DNA of 64,000 bases, from the NCBI RefSeq assembly GCF_019175385.1, contig NC_083338.1, forward strand, positions 68,208,712-68,272,711, in the 5' to 3' direction. The position numbers were made by a program, and so were the translations under genes. Positions 12,240 to 22,804 of this stretch are shown in pieces (the stretch's first letter is position 1; each line of letters begins with the position of its first letter). Source of the stretch: Lycium barbarum. Taxonomy: Eukaryota > Streptophyta > Magnoliopsida > Solanales > Solanaceae. Under the pieces are notes generated by a model. The model saw nothing but the letters and a program-made list of their open reading frames with translations. It was not told the DNA's origin and did no database searches.

Positions 12240-12300
12240 CCGAGATGTTTCTCGGGGGTGTTATATTTATAGGGGAGGTGCTGCCGAAATTTCGGTAGAC
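12240..12300 (+). promoter_or_regulatory. Promoter-like block in D1 5' LTR
   Basis: CCGAG-(6 nt)-CTCGG stem, then a TATA-like TTATATTTATA (12261-12271), GGGGAGGTGCTGCC, and the palindrome CCGAAATTTCGG. The same order recurs at 18428-18488, 24393-24453 (minus), 35908-35969 and, weaker, 54671-54735. The spacing suggests transcription starts near 12290-12300; this is inferred. Confidence 0.5.
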
Positions 12301-13785
12301 AAAATGAAGATAAGTGCATTCTTAAGTCTTGAAAATTCTAATTGATAACAATGACCAATTGCAGATTTTGGACGAAACGGGAATCGAGTTTGATCGAGCG
12401 TACGAAGTAAGAAAGGTATGTAAGGCTCCCCACTTCTTCTTTTGGAATGTCTTAGTATGTCAGGTTGATATCGGAATCCCGGGAGCAATTCTGCTCCTTG
12501 AAATCCGAATTAGAAAATGACTACTATTCATTCAATTCCATTGAAGCTTAAGGACCCTATTTTGGCTAGAAAGTAACCAAACGTCCGAAATTTGTGCAAA
12601 CATAGTCGGATCACTTCGAAACCTTTATGTTTGATTCCATAGACCTCAAATGTCCGTAAATCATGTCCGCCGCCTCGACTTCACCCGAGGTGGGCCCGCT
12701 AAGTCCGAAACCCTTTTGTTTGCCCTATAAGGTTCACCTTGGCATAACGCCGGTAAAGGGCTTTCGTTTATGAATTTTGACTATCATAAAATAATGTTTT
12801 GGTCGCCACGATATCTTAAACTATATTTTGAACCACAACGACCATTTTGGAAATATTTTTGTGAAATGAACCCCGTTGATTAATTACCCGAATTATTTTG
12901 ACTATTGGGTCAACCTATGATTTTATCAAGCTTACAAAAGTATTTCGACATTCTAACTTACATTTTGAACTATAAACATAATTTTTGAAGAACTTTTGCA
13001 AAACGGGCCGACATATGACTATATGGGGCCCTATAGCTCTTTCGATTCGTAAATTGTATCAGTCGTTCATTACTCCGCTCGTGCCCATTATTATGATATT
13101 GTTCACCGGTCCTACGGGCCGGGTTATTGACCGTGCGCACTATTACAATTCGACTGCATGCCCTTCCGTTGACACGAGTATCCGGGCATAGGTGCTCCGC
13201 TACAAGTACACTGCTAGAATTATTTTGAGATAAGTATTCGGATATGAGTAATCTGTTCGAGTAATCCGTTATGAATATTCCGATAGTATGTTCAATCACT
13301 TGCACAAGTCTTATAAAATGGTTGGACACGTGAAATGACCCCAGACGTTCTGTGTTGATACATTCCATCGTGCCTTCCAAAAAGTTATGTACGTGCCTTA
13401 TGACTACTGTCCGACTCCTTGAACTGCTTCGTCGATTGAAATCCATTTTGAAACGTTCGTAACGATTTTGTGGTAAACGTGTCCGTAAATATCACGTATC
13501 AATTCTGATCGTTCCGAATTACGTCTATAATCCTCAAATGTCAATAAGTGTTTGTATCTATCGAGTCTGGAAATATGTGTATCTGGTCTCTCACTACTCC
13601 GTTCGTGCAAGCCCTACCATGTCTATTCACTGAGCCGGACCAAGCTATGCTGTCGTGCGCTATTTCCCTATGTTGCCTATGGTGTGCTGAAATAAAACCG
13701 TGAGGGGTGGTCTGGGCTGAGATCGATCCCCAAAGCGGATAGTATCTGCGCTGTGTGATTTGATACCAGGCAGACGCGTTGGGAG

Positions 13786-14010
13786 TGTACTGGGCGGAGC
13801 TCGAGCTCCCGAGACTGGTCCGTGACCCGTGTACTGGGCAGAGCTCGAGCGGGAAAAACGGGCAGTTTCCGCATGGGATGACCACTGTACTGGGCCGAGC
13901 TCGAGGTGGCATACCCCTTGTAGACGCGTACTTTGATATGATATGATGTGCTATGATCTGATACGATATGTTTGTGTATGGTGTGACCACTGTACTGGGC
14001 TGAGCTCGAG
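13786..14010 (+). repeat. Four copies of a 20-base motif in D1 5' LTR
   Basis: TGTACTGGGCNGAGCTCGAG occurs at 13786, 13830, 13886 and 13991. Each copy carries GAGCTC overlapping CTCGAG. The same four copies are in the 3' LTR (19854-20078) and, inverted, in the solo LTR (22555-22804). Confidence 0.88.
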
Positions 14011-14094
14011 GTGGCACACTCTTTGTAAACATCATATGATTCACCGGTGGCAACATCTGATCCGATACGCTACGGCGTTCTGATATGGCATATG

Positions 14095-14480
14095 ACTCTA
14101 TATAACTCTGGATTATGATTCTGTCTATCCGTCTGGAATCTGATTCTGTCTGTTCGTCTGAAATATGATTTTGTTTGCCCGCCTGGAGTGTGATTTTGTC
14201 TGTCCGTCTGGATTTTGATTCTGTCCGTTACGCCTCGATCTGTCTGATACGATTATGATTCTATTCGCACATTTCGGTCTGTCTGATAAGATTATGGTTC
14301 TGTCCGCTACCCTTCTGTCTGTCCGGCTAAATTACGTTTCTGTATGTTATACTTCTGGTAGTCTGATCCGGACCACGACTCAGTCTGTTCCATTCTGTAC
14401 CTCTGTCTCTGATTACGATGGTATCAGGTACATCTGTGCCCCAGCTCTGTGCGATGATTCTGTCAGTTAAACTCGGTATG
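14095..14480 (+). repeat. TCTGTCTG-rich minisatellite in D1 5' LTR
   Basis: Diverged tandem units of roughly 35-45 bases built on GATTCTGTCTGTCCGTCTGG. The same array is in the 3' LTR at about 20165-20545. Confidence 0.7.
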
Positions 14481-14585
14481 TCTGTATTGGATTTAGATTC
14501 GATTATGCCTGTTATATTTTTGTATATATTTCTGTGCTTCTGGTCCGGGATATTATTATATTTGTGATATTTTTGCTTTACATAC

Positions 14586-14623
14586 TCGGTACACTTTCGT
14601 ACTGACCCCCTGTTCTTTGGGGG
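14586..14623 (+). other. Double hairpin in D1 5' LTR
   Basis: TCGGTAC/GTACTGA (one G-U pair) is followed at once by CCCCC-(8 nt)-GGGGG. The site lies 18 bases before the acceptor-like CAG. Confidence 0.6.
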
Positions 14624-15039
14624 CTGCGTTTCATGCCGCGCAGGTACTCCCCGGTGACCTAAAGTTATTACGGAAGACGATCCAGCGGGGTTAGCAAACT
14701 CCATTTGCTTCTGGAGTGCTGCCGAGTTAGAGTCCGTATGTTATGGTTCTGGATTATGTTAGAGACTTTGCAGACAGTGTCGTGAGTATTGGTTGTTTGT
14801 ATGTAAGCAGCTCCATCAGCCGATATGTAGGTCTGAGTTATGTACTGGATTCTGTATGATTATATGCATTTGTTCGATTTGAAACAATATTTCTGAAAAA
14901 AAAATTACTATGCATTTTACCTTATCCGATTTAGAAAGTTCGATGTGATTTTCTGTGTAGCAGGAGTCTGAGGGTTCGCTCGGCCCTAAGTAAGGGTCGG
15001 GTGCCCATCACACCCTCGAAATGTCGGGGTGTGACAGAA

Positions 15040-15051
15040 TGGTATCAGAGC
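15040..15051 (+). other. Primer binding site of D1
   Basis: TGGTATCAGAGC, perfect initiator tRNA-Met type site, three bases after the LTR. Confidence 0.92.
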
Positions 15052-15541
15052 AGGTCTGTCCTAGGGGTTGTCTGCAAAGTCGTGTCCGGTAGAGTCTTGT
15101 TTATGGATGTGTAGCGCGCCACACTTATAGACAGGAGGCTACGGGGCATTTAGGGATTGTTGACCTTTTTTCTGTCTCAGATCGTGCGATAGAGCCAAGT
15201 TATAGGAGAATGGGATTCTATCTGTAAGCCGCACCTACGACGGTATGAGGCAAATAACGATATGGAAAAGCCAAAAGGGCAAGTCTGGAAATATTCGTTC
15301 TGTTACCTGAAACCGGAAGTTCTGAGCGGCTGGGATGTGATATATAGTCGTATGTTCTGTAAAGTACTGTAGGTATCTGTTGCATACGGATTTCGAATAA
15401 TAATAAATTGTAAAGGTGATACGGGTTATAAAAAGGGCAAAACGGTAATTGTAAAAGGAAGGGCGTGTGACGAAAAGTGTTTCGGAATCTGTGAGACCTC
15501 GACTAGCCCTAAATCATGTAATGAGGGCCATATGAGGAAGC

Positions 15542-15645
15542 GGGTGCGATCATATCTGCTCTAAGGCACCGGATTTCACCACAGTTTCGAGGTTAAGCGT
15601 GCTCAGGTGGGAGCAATTTCAGGATGGGTGACCCCCCTGGGAAGT
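15542..15645 (+). pseudogene. 5S rRNA-derived segment inside D1
   Basis: This 104-nt stretch lines up with nearly the whole plant 5S rRNA from its first bases (GGGTGCGATCATA) to the GGGAAGT near its 3' end, with a single extra C (ACCCCCCTGGG where 5S has ACCTCCTGGG). By eye roughly three quarters of positions agree. GTTAAGCGTGCT (the A-box region of the internal pol III promoter) and AGGATGGGTGACC (the C-box region) are exact, while the intermediate element is diverged. The last ~15 nt of 5S, which close helix I, are not recognisable, so it cannot fold as a complete 5S rRNA. It lies in the sense direction about 505 bases after the 5' LTR. D2 has the same segment with the same extra C. Confidence 0.85.
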
Positions 15646-16569
15646 ATGCCGGAATTTTCTGTATTCTGATGTAAGAGACCAATGGAAAGCTAAAATGGCC
15701 TGAGTGAGACTAGAATATACGAGATGGTTGGAGATCATAAAAAGGCCACACAACGCGCAATTAGTTAGATTAGAGAAGAAACAGAAAGAACGCTACAGTT
15801 TTGGAATTAGAATAGGTTTGAATGATGCTTGGGGGTAAAGTGGGGCCTAGTTGAAAATGATTATGTATGCATATATGAACGCGTATGATGCCCTATTTGT
15901 GATTGTACTAGTGAATACGTGTGTCCCCGCGATCGGTGCTAGAATGCGAAAGGCACCAATTGAATATGGGTACTGAGCCCCAAGTAACAATAACAAAGGT
16001 AAATGGTACGTATGTTATAAGGTAGGTTGTTGTCATTCGCCCTATCTATTAAGTTTGGAAGGTTCCAGTATAATGATATTGGGAAGGAAAGAGAGTAAGT
16101 GAAGCAAAAGCAAAAAGGTCAAACATTAGGAGGAAGCGAAAGGTAGGAAATATGACCGAGCCGAACCTTCGGAAAAGGAAGAAGTATGATTATACGAAAT
16201 GAGGGAAAAGTGTGTGAGGTCTGAAAATTGACTTAAACAAGCGAGACCAAAGGAATCGCGACTACGACAAGGGATGTTGTCAGCGAATAGACAAACCTTG
16301 ATTACATTACAAGTTAATCTAGTGTGACGATATCTGAAAAAGAAAATGAGTATGGATATCAGAAAAGATGAAGGACACGAAATGTGAATAAGCAGGGTCA
16401 TCGAAAGATCCAACCAACGACACATAAAACTATTTGTATGGCAATTTGACAAACAAGTTATGAATGAGTGAACAGGTTTTGATGAAGTAATTCGTGGTAC
16501 GATGATCAGGGTGAGTGATGAAATGTCGACAAGGAAATTTTCGAAAACCACGGAAGCCTCAGTAGAAGT

Positions 16570-16890
16570 GGTCTGATTCTAATCAAAACTCTGTCTGTCG
16601 TACTTCCGCGCCTCTGATTTCGATGAGGCTCTGTTTATTATGCCTCTGTACCTTTGAATCTGATTATGTTCTTATCTGATATGCTTCTGCACGATTGACT
16701 CTGGTTACGAACTGGTCTGATAAATTTTTGTACGACTGACTCTGATCACGGATCTGTCTGACATACTCTCATACGTCTGACTTTGACTACGAATCTGTCT
16801 ACTATAGTCCCGTACATTTGATTCCGACTATGAATTTGTCCGGTATGCTCCTATGTGTCCGACCCTAGTTATGAATCTGTTTGATATGAC
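16570..16890 (+). repeat. Internal minisatellite of D1
   Basis: Seven or so diverged ~40-base units with TCTGTCTGA-TATG-CT-GTACGTCTGACT style content, resembling the array in D1's own LTR but outside it. Confidence 0.6.
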
Positions 16891-16996
16891 GTGGGATTAT
16901 GATAACGATGTAAGGAACCGAGGAGTGTGACAAGAAGTGAAAGATGTGGATAGTTGGGCCTCCCCTGAGACGTTGTAAGGTCGGTAAGGCTAATTC

Positions 16997-17033
16997 AACA
17001 TTCGAGGACGAATGTTTTTAAAGGGGGGGAGGA
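16997..17033 (+). other. Pre-PPT hairpin and polypurine tract of D1
   Basis: AACATTCG-AGGA-CGAATGTT forms a perfect 8-bp stem with a 4-nt loop. AAAGGGGGGGAGGA follows directly and abuts the 3' LTR; it would prime plus-strand synthesis. Confidence 0.8.
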
Positions 17034-20000
17034 TGTTATATCCCGTACTTTCGCATGTTCGGGAAAATTCGAATGATTTTGATTTGCAAGGAATAAGGCC
17101 ATATGTTGATTTGAATTCACATATTGTGTGTTGTTCATGAAAAATATTGGTGTGGAAACACGGAGGGAGGCCAAGGAAAAACAATTAGAATTTCGGAAAC
17201 TAGTTTCGGGAATTACAAAACGAAAATAATAGCCAATTGGGCTCACAAAATAAGAAATAAAACCTTGGCCCAAAGTGAGAGGGGATGGCCGGCCATGGTA
17301 TTGGTCTTGGCCCAAGTCCAAATAATTTGTCATGTGACTAAAAATGTGACAAATTATTATAAGAAAGGATAAGCACTTATTGGTATTCAAGAATATTCAA
17401 GAAAAAAAATAAAGCAAGAGAGGGGGAGCAAGAACAAGGGGGGGGGGGGGGGGGGGGTTTCGGCCCCTCCAAGAAAGAAAACAAAAATTTCCAAGTCCCT
17501 TAGTTGTGATCCAAAAATCATAATTTTCTAGCAATATTATTAACTCAAGGGTGCTCTTCAAGATGGCATAATTTTTAAGGCAAGAAAGTACTTGTGATTG
17601 GCAAGTGGAAGTTTGAAGAAGTTGAAGAGAAAAGGTAAGATTTGATTCCCTTTTATATGTTGTAAAGCCTTTGTTTATGTTGTAGTATGTAGGAATGAGT
17701 AGAAACTATGGGAATATGGAAGTTTACCAAATGGGTATATATATATGCATGTGGCCGTGTATATATGTTTGTGTACACCTATAGTGTGTTAAATTTTATG
17801 TTGTATTTTAGTTGTGGTTATGGTGGAATTCACATTGGAGATGGAAGTTGAATAAATTTGGTTGAAGTTGAAATATAGGTGGTTGGCCGTGTGGTATGGA
17901 GTGGGGTTTTATAGAAATGAATTAAGTTTGTTTAGTATGTTAGTTGTGTTGTTGTAATCCTTGCAATGCAAATGAAGGTTTAATGAATTGAATTGGCATT
18001 GAAATTACTTGTACGTGATTATGAGGAATTAGGTGGATTTCATTTGATTTTTGTGTAAGTGTGAAAGTAAGATGCTAGAATGGGAACTAATGTTGTTGTG
18101 AGGAATTTGGAAGGAAGACAATGTGATTCGGGAAGTTTTGTTGAATTCGTAGAAGTTTTGGATGAAATATGATCTTGGTGGAACATTGTATATTTTGTAT
18201 ATTGTGTGAATATTTGGTGGAAACGATATGAAATGCTTCTAAACTATATGGTGACGATCTTGATTAATGATGAACATGAAAATATTGAGCTTAGTTTGGA
18301 AGTGTGAAGTCGGAATGAACGTTATTGCATTATGTCAGAAAGTAGAACTAGTTGCCTTATATTGTGGTATATTGTAATGGTTGTTGACTTTGTTGATGCT
18401 GTTGGGTTGTTGTCGCTATTATTTGAGCCGAGATGTTTCTCGGGGGTGTTATATTTATAATGGAGGTGCTGCTGAAATTTCGGTAGACAAAATGAAGATA
18501 AGTGCATTCTTAAGTCTTGAAAATTCTAATTGGTAACAATGACCAATTGCAGATTTTGGACGAAACGGGAATCGAGTTTGATCGAGCGTACGAAGTAAGA
18601 AAGGTATGTAAGGCTCCCCACTTCTTCTTTTGGCATGTCTTAGTATGTCAGGTTGATATCGGAATCCCGGGAGCAATTCTGCTCCTTGAAATCCGAATTA
18701 GAAAATGACTACTATTCATTCAATTCCATTGAAGCTTAAGGACCCTATTTTGGCTAGAAAGTAACCAAACGTCCGAAACTTGTGCAAACATAGTCGGATC
18801 ACTTCAAAACCTTTATATTTGATTCCATAGACCTCAAATGTCCGTAAATCATGTCCGCCCCCTCGACTTCACCCGAGGTGGGCCCGCTAAGTCCGAAACC
18901 CTTTTGTTTGCCTTATAAGGTTCACCTTGGCATAACGCCGGTAAAGGGCTTTCGTTTATGAATTTTGACTATCATAAAATAATGTTTTGGTCGCCACGAT
19001 ATCTTAAACTATATTTTGAACCACAACAACCATGTTGGAAATATTTTTGTGAAATGAACCCCGTTGATTAATTACCCGAATTATTTTGACTATTGGGTCA
19101 ACCTATGATTTTATCAAGCTTACAAAAGTATTTCGACATTCTAACTTACATTTTGAACTATAAACATAATTTTTGAAGAACTTTTGCAAAATAAACCCCG
19201 TGATGACCACTTGTTCAGACTAGTTGGATTAACGGGCCGACATATGACTATATGGGGCCTTATAGCTCTTCCGATTCGTAAATTGTATCAGTCGTTCATT
19301 ACTCCGCTCGTGCCCATTATTATGATATTGTTCACCGGTCCTCCGGGCCGAGTTATTGACCGTGCGCACTATTACAATTCGACTGCATGCCCTTCCGTTG
19401 ACACGAGTATCCGGGCATAGGTGCTCCGCTACAAGTACTCTGCTAGAATTATTTTGAGATAAGTATTCGGATATGAGTAATCTGTTCGAGTAATACGTTA
19501 TGAATATTCCGATAGTATGTTCAATCACTTGCACAAGTCTTATAAAATGGTTGGACACGTGAAATGACCCCAGACGTTCTGTGTTGATACATTCCATCGT
19601 GCCTTCCAAAAAGTTATGTACGTGCCTTATGACTACTGCCTTATGTGTATCTGGTCTCTCACTACTCCATTCGTGCAAGCCCTACCATGTCTATTCACTG
19701 AGCCGGACCAAGCTATGCTGTCGTGCGCTATTTCCCTATGTTGCCTATGGTGTGCTGAAATAAAACCGTGAGGGGTGGTCTGGGCTGAGATCGATCCCCA
19801 AAGCGGATAGTATCTGCGCTGTGTGATTTGATACCAGGCAGACGCGTTGGGAGTGTACTGGGCGGAGCTCGAGCTCCCGAGACTGGTCCGTGACCCGTGT
19901 ATTGGGCAGAGCTCGAGCGGGAAAAACGGGCAGTTTCCGCATGGGATGACCACTGTACTGGGCCGAGCTCGAGGTGGCATACCCCTTGTAGACGCGTACT

Positions 20001-21103
20001 TTGATATGATATGATGTGCTATGATCTGATACGATATGTTTGTGTATGGTGTGACCACTGTACTGGGCTGAGCTCGAGGTGGCACACTCTTTGTAAACAT
20101 CATATGATTCACCGGTGGCAACATATGATCGGATACGCTACGGCGTTCTGATATGGCATATGACTCTATATAACTCTGGATTATGATTCTGTCTATCCGT
20201 CTGGAATCTGATTCTGTCTGTTCGTCTGAAATATGATTTTGTTTGCCCGCCTGGAGTGTGATTTTGTCTGTCCGTCTGGATTTTGATTCTGTCCGTTACG
20301 CCTCGATCTGTCCGATACGATTATGATTCTATTCGTACATTTCGGTCTGTCTGATAAGATTATGGTTCTGTCCGCTACCCTTCTGTCTGTCCGGCTAAAT
20401 TACGTTTCTGTATGTTATACTTCTGGTAGTCTGATCCGGACCACGACTCAGTCTGTTCCGTTCTGTACCTCTGTCTCTGATTACGATGGTATCAGTTACA
20501 TCTGTGCCCCAGCTCTGTGCGATGATTCTGTCAGTTAAACTCGGTATGTCTGTCTTGGATTTGGATTCGATTATGCCTGTTATATTTTTGTATATATTTC
20601 TGTGCTTCTGGTCCGGGCTATTATTATATTTGTGATATTTTTGCTTTACATACTCGGTACACTTTCGTACTGACCCCCTGTTCTTCGGGGGCTGCGTTTC
20701 ATGCCGCGCAGGTACTCCCAGGTGACCTAAAGTTTTTACGGAAGACGATCCAGCGGGGTCAGCAAACTCCATTTGCTTCTGGAGTGCTGCCGAGTTAGAG
20801 TCCGTATGTTATGGTTCTGGATTATGTTAGAGACTTTGCAGACAGTGTCGTGAGTATTGGTTGTTTGTATGTAAGCGGCTCCATCAGCCGATATGTAGGT
20901 CTGAGTTATGTACTGGATTTTGTATGATTATATGCATTTGTTCGATTTGAAAGAATATGTCTGAAAAAAATTTACTATGCATTTTACCTTATCCGATTTA
21001 GAAAGTTCGATGTGATTTTCTGTGTAGCAGGAGTCTGAGGGTTCGCTCGGCCCTAAGTAAGGGTCGGGTGCCCATCACACCCTCAAAATGTCGGGGTGTG
21101 ACA
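17034..21103 (+). repeat. 3' LTR of D1
   Basis: Near-identical partner of 10859-15036. Differences include a longer G run (about 17438-17458), about 43 extra bases near 19190-19235, and a ~145-base stretch present in the 5' LTR (about 13400-13560) but missing here near 19638. Promoter-like block at 18428-18488, 20-base motif array at 19854-20078, double hairpin at 20654-20691. Confidence 0.93.
20654..20691 (+). other. Double hairpin in D1 3' LTR
   Basis: TCGGTAC/GTACTGA then CCCCC-TGTTCTTC-GGGGG. The second loop reads TTCTTC where the 5' copy has TTCTTT; the stems are unchanged. Confidence 0.6.
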
Positions 21104-21108
21104 CATAT

Positions 21109-21597
21109 ACTGCACCCGTAGCTACAAAACGGCCTGCGGAGGCCCGTCCCACCGCTACTCCGCATCCCAATGCTACTGACATGGATGTTAGGGGAGCCAT
21201 TCAGCTGCTCACCTAAATTGTTGCTAATCAGGCACAACGTCAGGAAACGGCCCCTAGCACAGGTGCTAGTGGAGGGTCGAACAACTCTAGGACCAAGGAG
21301 TTTCTGAACATGAAGCCTCCAGTGTTCACCGGGTCTATTAAGGGAGAAAATTCCCAGAACTTCATCGATCGACTTTAGAAAGTCTTTCGTGTCATGCATG
21401 CTACAGAAACAGAGGCAACAGATTTGGGAGCTTATCAGTGCAGGATGTTGCTCATATTTGGTATGAGACGTGGGAACAGTCCCACGGGGAAGATGCATCT
21501 CCAGTAACTTGGGATGAGTTTGTTGATGCTTTCATCGATCACTTCCAGCCGATTGAGGTTAGAGTGGTAAAGGCCTATGAATCTTAGAGACTCAGGC
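21109..21597 (+). pseudogene. gag: Element C gag, middle segment
   Basis: Resumes C's gag after D1 (the CATAT duplication is counted once). It contains the capsid start region with KEFLNMKPPVFTGS, typical of Tekay Gag, and the conserved WYETWEQ...WDEFVDAF stretch. In-frame stops occur at about 21214 and 21376, and a one-base frame change near 21437. The segment is cut at 21597/21598 by the solo LTR. The capsid would form the virus-like particle. Confidence 0.82.
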
Positions 21598-22056
21598 TGT
21601 CACGACCCAACCCCGTAGGCCGCGACTAGTGTCCGACGTGGACACTCGTATATACTTACCCACCAAATCTCACTTATGCCTATATATTATGAATCTCGTG
21701 CGTCCCAAATTATAAACATATCTTTTAAACCATTATTTATATCATAAAACATAGATCGATCATATTAACGTAGTGTAGGGGCAAACTGGGCACAAACCAA
21801 GCAAACATCACTGACCAAACACGACCCATGACCCACATACATGTCTACAGGCCTCTAATACAGACAACGGAATCATATAACGGGACAGGGCCCCGCCGTA
21901 CCCAAAATAACCATAAACACGAAATCATATACACCAGAGAGTTCTGTACCGAAAGTATGGGCTCCGGATCAAAGGAGCACTCCAAGCAGCAGACTGTGTA
22001 CCCTAGGCTGGCGGATCACCACAATAAGCGTCTGTACCTGCGGGCATGAAACGCAG

Positions 22057-22094
22057 CCCCCGAAGAAAGGGGGTCAGTACGGAATATGTACTGA
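22057..22094 (-). other. Double hairpin in the D1-family solo LTR
   Basis: On the minus strand: TCAGTAC-(7 nt)-GTACTGA followed by CCCCC-(7 nt)-GGGGG, both perfect. Confidence 0.6.
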
Positions 22095-22554
22095 GTATGT
22101 AAAGCATGGAATACAGAAATCAGAACTATAGTCGAAACAAGCGGTAAAAGAATGAGTACATGGTCCAGAATATCAAATCACTCACTCCCCAGACCCAGAT
22201 CATACAGATCATCACAAATCATACAAACCGATATAACCTGTCAAAAGGGTTGCCAAACGTACAGGGTTTTCAGACACAACTTATGCCTACCTAGCTCATG
22301 TGTCAGCCGGAATGTATGACATACATAATACTCAGATGACGTCATATATAAAAAGGAATACGGGACTTACCGGGTACTCAGATGATATAGTATACCGGTT
22401 GGAATACAGGACGTACAGAGTATCAGAACTTACTTTCCAGACGCAGATCACACATAGTGCACATTATAGTCATATGCCATATCAGAACGCCATAGCGTAT
22501 CGGATCAAACGCTGCAACCTGGGAATCATATGATGTTTACAAGAAGTGTGCCAC

Positions 22555-22804
22555 CTCGAGCTCAGCCCAGTACAGTGGTCACACCATACATAAACGTATC
22601 GTATCAGGCGGCATATAGCCGGAGTATATCATATCAGATCATATCATATCATATAGGAACACGCGTCTACAAGGGGTATGCCACCTCGAGCTCGACCCAG
22701 TACAGTGGTCATCCCATGCAGAAACTGCCCGTTTTTCTCGCTCGAGCTCTGCCCAGTACACGGGTCACGGATCAGTCTCGGGAGCTCGAGCTCTGCCCAG
22801 TACA
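22555..22804 (-). repeat. Four 20-base motifs in the solo LTR
   Basis: Inverted copies of the D1 motif at 22555, 22685, 22741 and 22785; spacing is similar to D1's. Confidence 0.85.

Larger units (their letters stand above)
10859..15036 (+). repeat. 5' LTR of D1
   Basis: Begins TGTTATATCCCG and ends GGGGTGTGACA. Contains a promoter-like block (12240-12300), a donor-like site (12416), four copies of a 20-base motif (13786-14010), a TCTGTCTG-rich array (about 14095-14480), a double hairpin (14586-14623) and an acceptor-like GCGCAG ending at 14643. Long open frames here (for example 164 and 171 codons on the minus strand) recur in the 3' LTR with shifts and are not genes. Confidence 0.93.
15037..17033 (+). 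other. D1 internal region, non-coding
   Basis: About 2.0 kb without gag or pol. The leader after the primer site (15052-15240) matches those of D2 and the coding elements. The 5S-like segment lies at 15542-15645, a purine-rich stretch at 15660-16550, and a TCTGTCTG-type array at about 16570-16890. A hairpin (16997-17016) and the polypurine tract close the region. Open frames such as the 141-codon minus-strand one at 16126-16551 look like chance. Confidence 0.75.
10859..21103 (+). mobile_element. D1: 10.2 kb LARD with a 5S rRNA-derived segment
   Basis: Complete element: two LTRs of 4178 and 4070 bases, a perfect primer site (15040-15051), 2.0 kb of internal DNA without gag or pol, a polypurine tract (about 17020-17033), and the 5-bp duplication CATAT on both sides (10854-10858 and 21104-21108). 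It sits inside C's gag. The first ~600 bases of its LTRs differ at about eight positions by hand count, so it is one of the youngest insertions here. With no coding capacity it fits the large retrotransposon derivative (LARD) class and would depend on enzymes from a related chromovirus. Its internal region carries a sense-oriented 5S rRNA-like segment at 15542-15645. Confidence 0.92.

Noticed and set aside
13541..14056. 171-codon minus-strand open frame, repeated at 19633-20124
   Set aside because: It is created by the 20-base motif array in the LTR; the repeat reflects LTR duplication, not gene duplication.
15542..15645. Functional 5S rRNA gene
   Set aside because: The 3' helix I strand is gone, about a quarter of positions differ, no 5S tandem array surrounds it, and no T-run terminator follows closely. 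It is annotated as a derived segment.
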